Below, piece by piece: positions 4,997-5,929 of a stretch of DNA of 5,929 nt (position 1 is its first letter; each line of letters starts with the position of its first letter). The notes under the pieces were generated by a model. The model saw only the letters and a list, made by a program, of their open reading frames with translations, did not search any database and had not been told where the DNA came from. This DNA comes from Dehalococcoidia bacterium (GTDB taxonomy: Bacteria > Chloroflexota > Dehalococcoidia > UBA2979), in contig SCTU01000229.1 of assembly GCA_004297315.1 (NCBI GenBank), forward strand, positions 1 through 5,929. The letters run 5' to 3'. Both the position numbers and the translations under genes were made by a program.

Positions 4997-5929
4997 CTAG
5001 CCTCGGCGGGATCCCCATCCGGCGCTAAACGCCGCGAGCGCCGTCGTCAGCGGCACGGCCGCGACGATCCCGATGCTGCCGACGACGGTGCGCACGACCT
5101 CGGTCGCCAGCGCGTCGAAGGAGAGCAGGATGCTCGTAGGCTGCTGCTGCGCCGAGAGGATCAGGATCAGCGGCAGCGCTGTCCCGGCGTAGGCAAGCAA
5201 CAGCGTGTTCGTCGTCGCCGCGATGTGGTCACGGCCCACGTTCATCCCGCGCCGGAACAGTTCTGCCGATGACAGCAGCGGATTGGCCTCCCGCAACTCC
5301 GCCACGGCAGAGGCCTGTGTCGTAGTCACGTCGTCGAGGACGCCCACAGCGCCGAGGATCATGCTGCCGAGCAACAGCCCGCGCGGGTCGATCACGCCGT
5401 TGCCCAGCAACACCTGCAACGTGCTCGCGTCGTCGGTCGCGATACCGGTCAGCCGCGCGAAGTCCACCGACCAGGCGGCCAGCAGCCCGGTCAGCGCTAG
5501 GCACCCCGCCGTGGCACCGAGCGCGACCGCCGTCTTCCGCTCGACGCCGTGCCCGAGTGCCAGCGTGGCGGTCATGATCACCAGTCCGCCCGCAATGCAG
5601 ACAAGCAACGGGTCCCACCCCGACATGATCGCCGGGACGACGAACCGCGCGATCACGAGGACGCTCGATGCGAGGCCCACGAGCGAGCGAGCGCCCCGCC
5701 AGCCGCCCACCGCCACCACGAACAGCGCGAAGGTGAAGGTGAGCGTCCAGACGGAGAACCGCCGTGAGCGGTCCTTTAACTGGTAGACGACACCCTGCTC
5801 GCCCTCGACCGCGGCCAGCAGCACCTTGTCGCCGGACTCCAGGACGAAGGCGTCTCCGCCGCCCTCCTGGAACGAACGCTCGACGATGAACTGCTGGCCG
5901 TCGGCCTCCACCACGACGCGCTGCTGGTG
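4997..5929 (-). CDS. YibE/F family membrane protein (N-terminus off the window)
   Basis: The visible part is 310 residues and its frame is open to the window edge, so the true start lies beyond it; the GTG at 5914 is internal. Numbered from that GTG, a hydrophilic beta-rich segment (about 1-52) resembles the extracytoplasmic part of YibE proteins and precedes about seven hydrophobic segments (about 54-72, 77-95, 102-120, 128-148, 180-197, 232-253 and 275-296). Family signatures are GAVGVLDDVTTTQASAV (188-204), the FRRGMNVGRDHIAATTNTLLLAYAG stretch (220-244) and ATEVVRTVVGSIGIVAAVPLTT (270-291). The family has no firmly established biochemical role; conserved acidic residues in the membrane and transport-like topology suggest a transporter or channel. 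It lies 133 bp upstream of the dehydrogenase on the same strand, but a functional link to that operon is unproven. Its stop is TAG. Confidence 0.92.
   Translation of the reverse strand, partial: HQQRVVVEADGQQFIVERSFQEGGGDAFVLESGDKVLLAAVEGEQGVVYQLKDRSRRFSVWTLTFTFALFVVAVGGWRGARSLVGLASSVLVIARFVVPAIMSGWDPLLVCIAGGLVIMTATLALGHGVERKTAVALGATAGCLALTGLLAAWSVDFARLTGIATDDASTLQVLLGNGVIDPRGLLLGSMILGAVGVLDDVTTTQASAVAELREANPLLSSAELFRRGMNVGRDHIAATTNTLLLAYAGTALPLILILSAQQQPTSILLSFDALATEVVRTVVGSIGIVAAVPLTTALAAFSAGWGSRRG

Noticed and set aside
5205..5786. 193-residue plus-strand open frame opposite YibE/F
   Set aside because: Its Ser/Thr/Pro/Ala-rich composition is what the complement of a hydrophobic membrane protein gene gives, and no family motif or ribosome binding site is evident.

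Overview
This 5.9 kb window is a GC-rich, tightly packed piece of a bacterial chromosome or metagenomic contig with six recognisable protein-coding genes, two of them cut by the window ends. I see no RNA genes, insertion sequences, CRISPR repeats or phage genes. Internal minus-strand genes have good Shine-Dalgarno sequences. The gene families (molybdenum hydroxylase, Ldh2-type dehydrogenase, a fused 3-oxoacid CoA-transferase, a methylmalonyl-CoA-epimerase-like protein, YibE/F) suggest a free-living heterotroph that oxidises organic acids. A high-GC Chloroflexota or Actinomycetota member is plausible, but no rRNA or other phylogenetic marker is present, so the taxon is a guess.

The left part is read on the plus strand. 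It holds the C-terminal end of a xanthine-dehydrogenase-family molybdopterin-binding subunit (3-404), then, after 27 bp, a 12-helix MFS transporter of the EntS-like group (432-1691). Everything to the right is read on the minus strand, in transcription order: a YibE/F membrane protein whose N-terminus lies off the window (5929-4997), a possible 40-codon small ORF (4989-4867), an Ldh2-family NAD(P)-dependent 2-hydroxyacid dehydrogenase (4863-3772), a fused alpha-beta succinyl-CoA:3-oxoacid CoA-transferase (3698-2262), and a VOC-fold methylmalonyl-CoA-epimerase-like protein (2206-1688). The two blocks converge, and the two terminal genes share a CTAG tetramer that supplies both stop codons.

The last three minus-strand genes look like one metabolic operon. 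A 2-hydroxyacid would be oxidised to an oxoacid, an acid would be activated by CoA transfer from succinyl-CoA, and an epimerase would set the stereochemistry of an acyl-CoA or feed methylmalonyl-CoA toward succinyl-CoA, the CoA donor. The true substrate is not determined. The leader of the CoA-transferase gene is short but contains several inverted repeats, one of which overlaps its Shine-Dalgarno sequence.

I do not see a clearly new biological system. The points most worth a second look are the untested Ldh2/CoA-transferase/epimerase cassette, the small ORF that ends one codon before the dehydrogenase start in the same frame, the structured CoA-transferase leader, and the choice between two good start sites for the epimerase.
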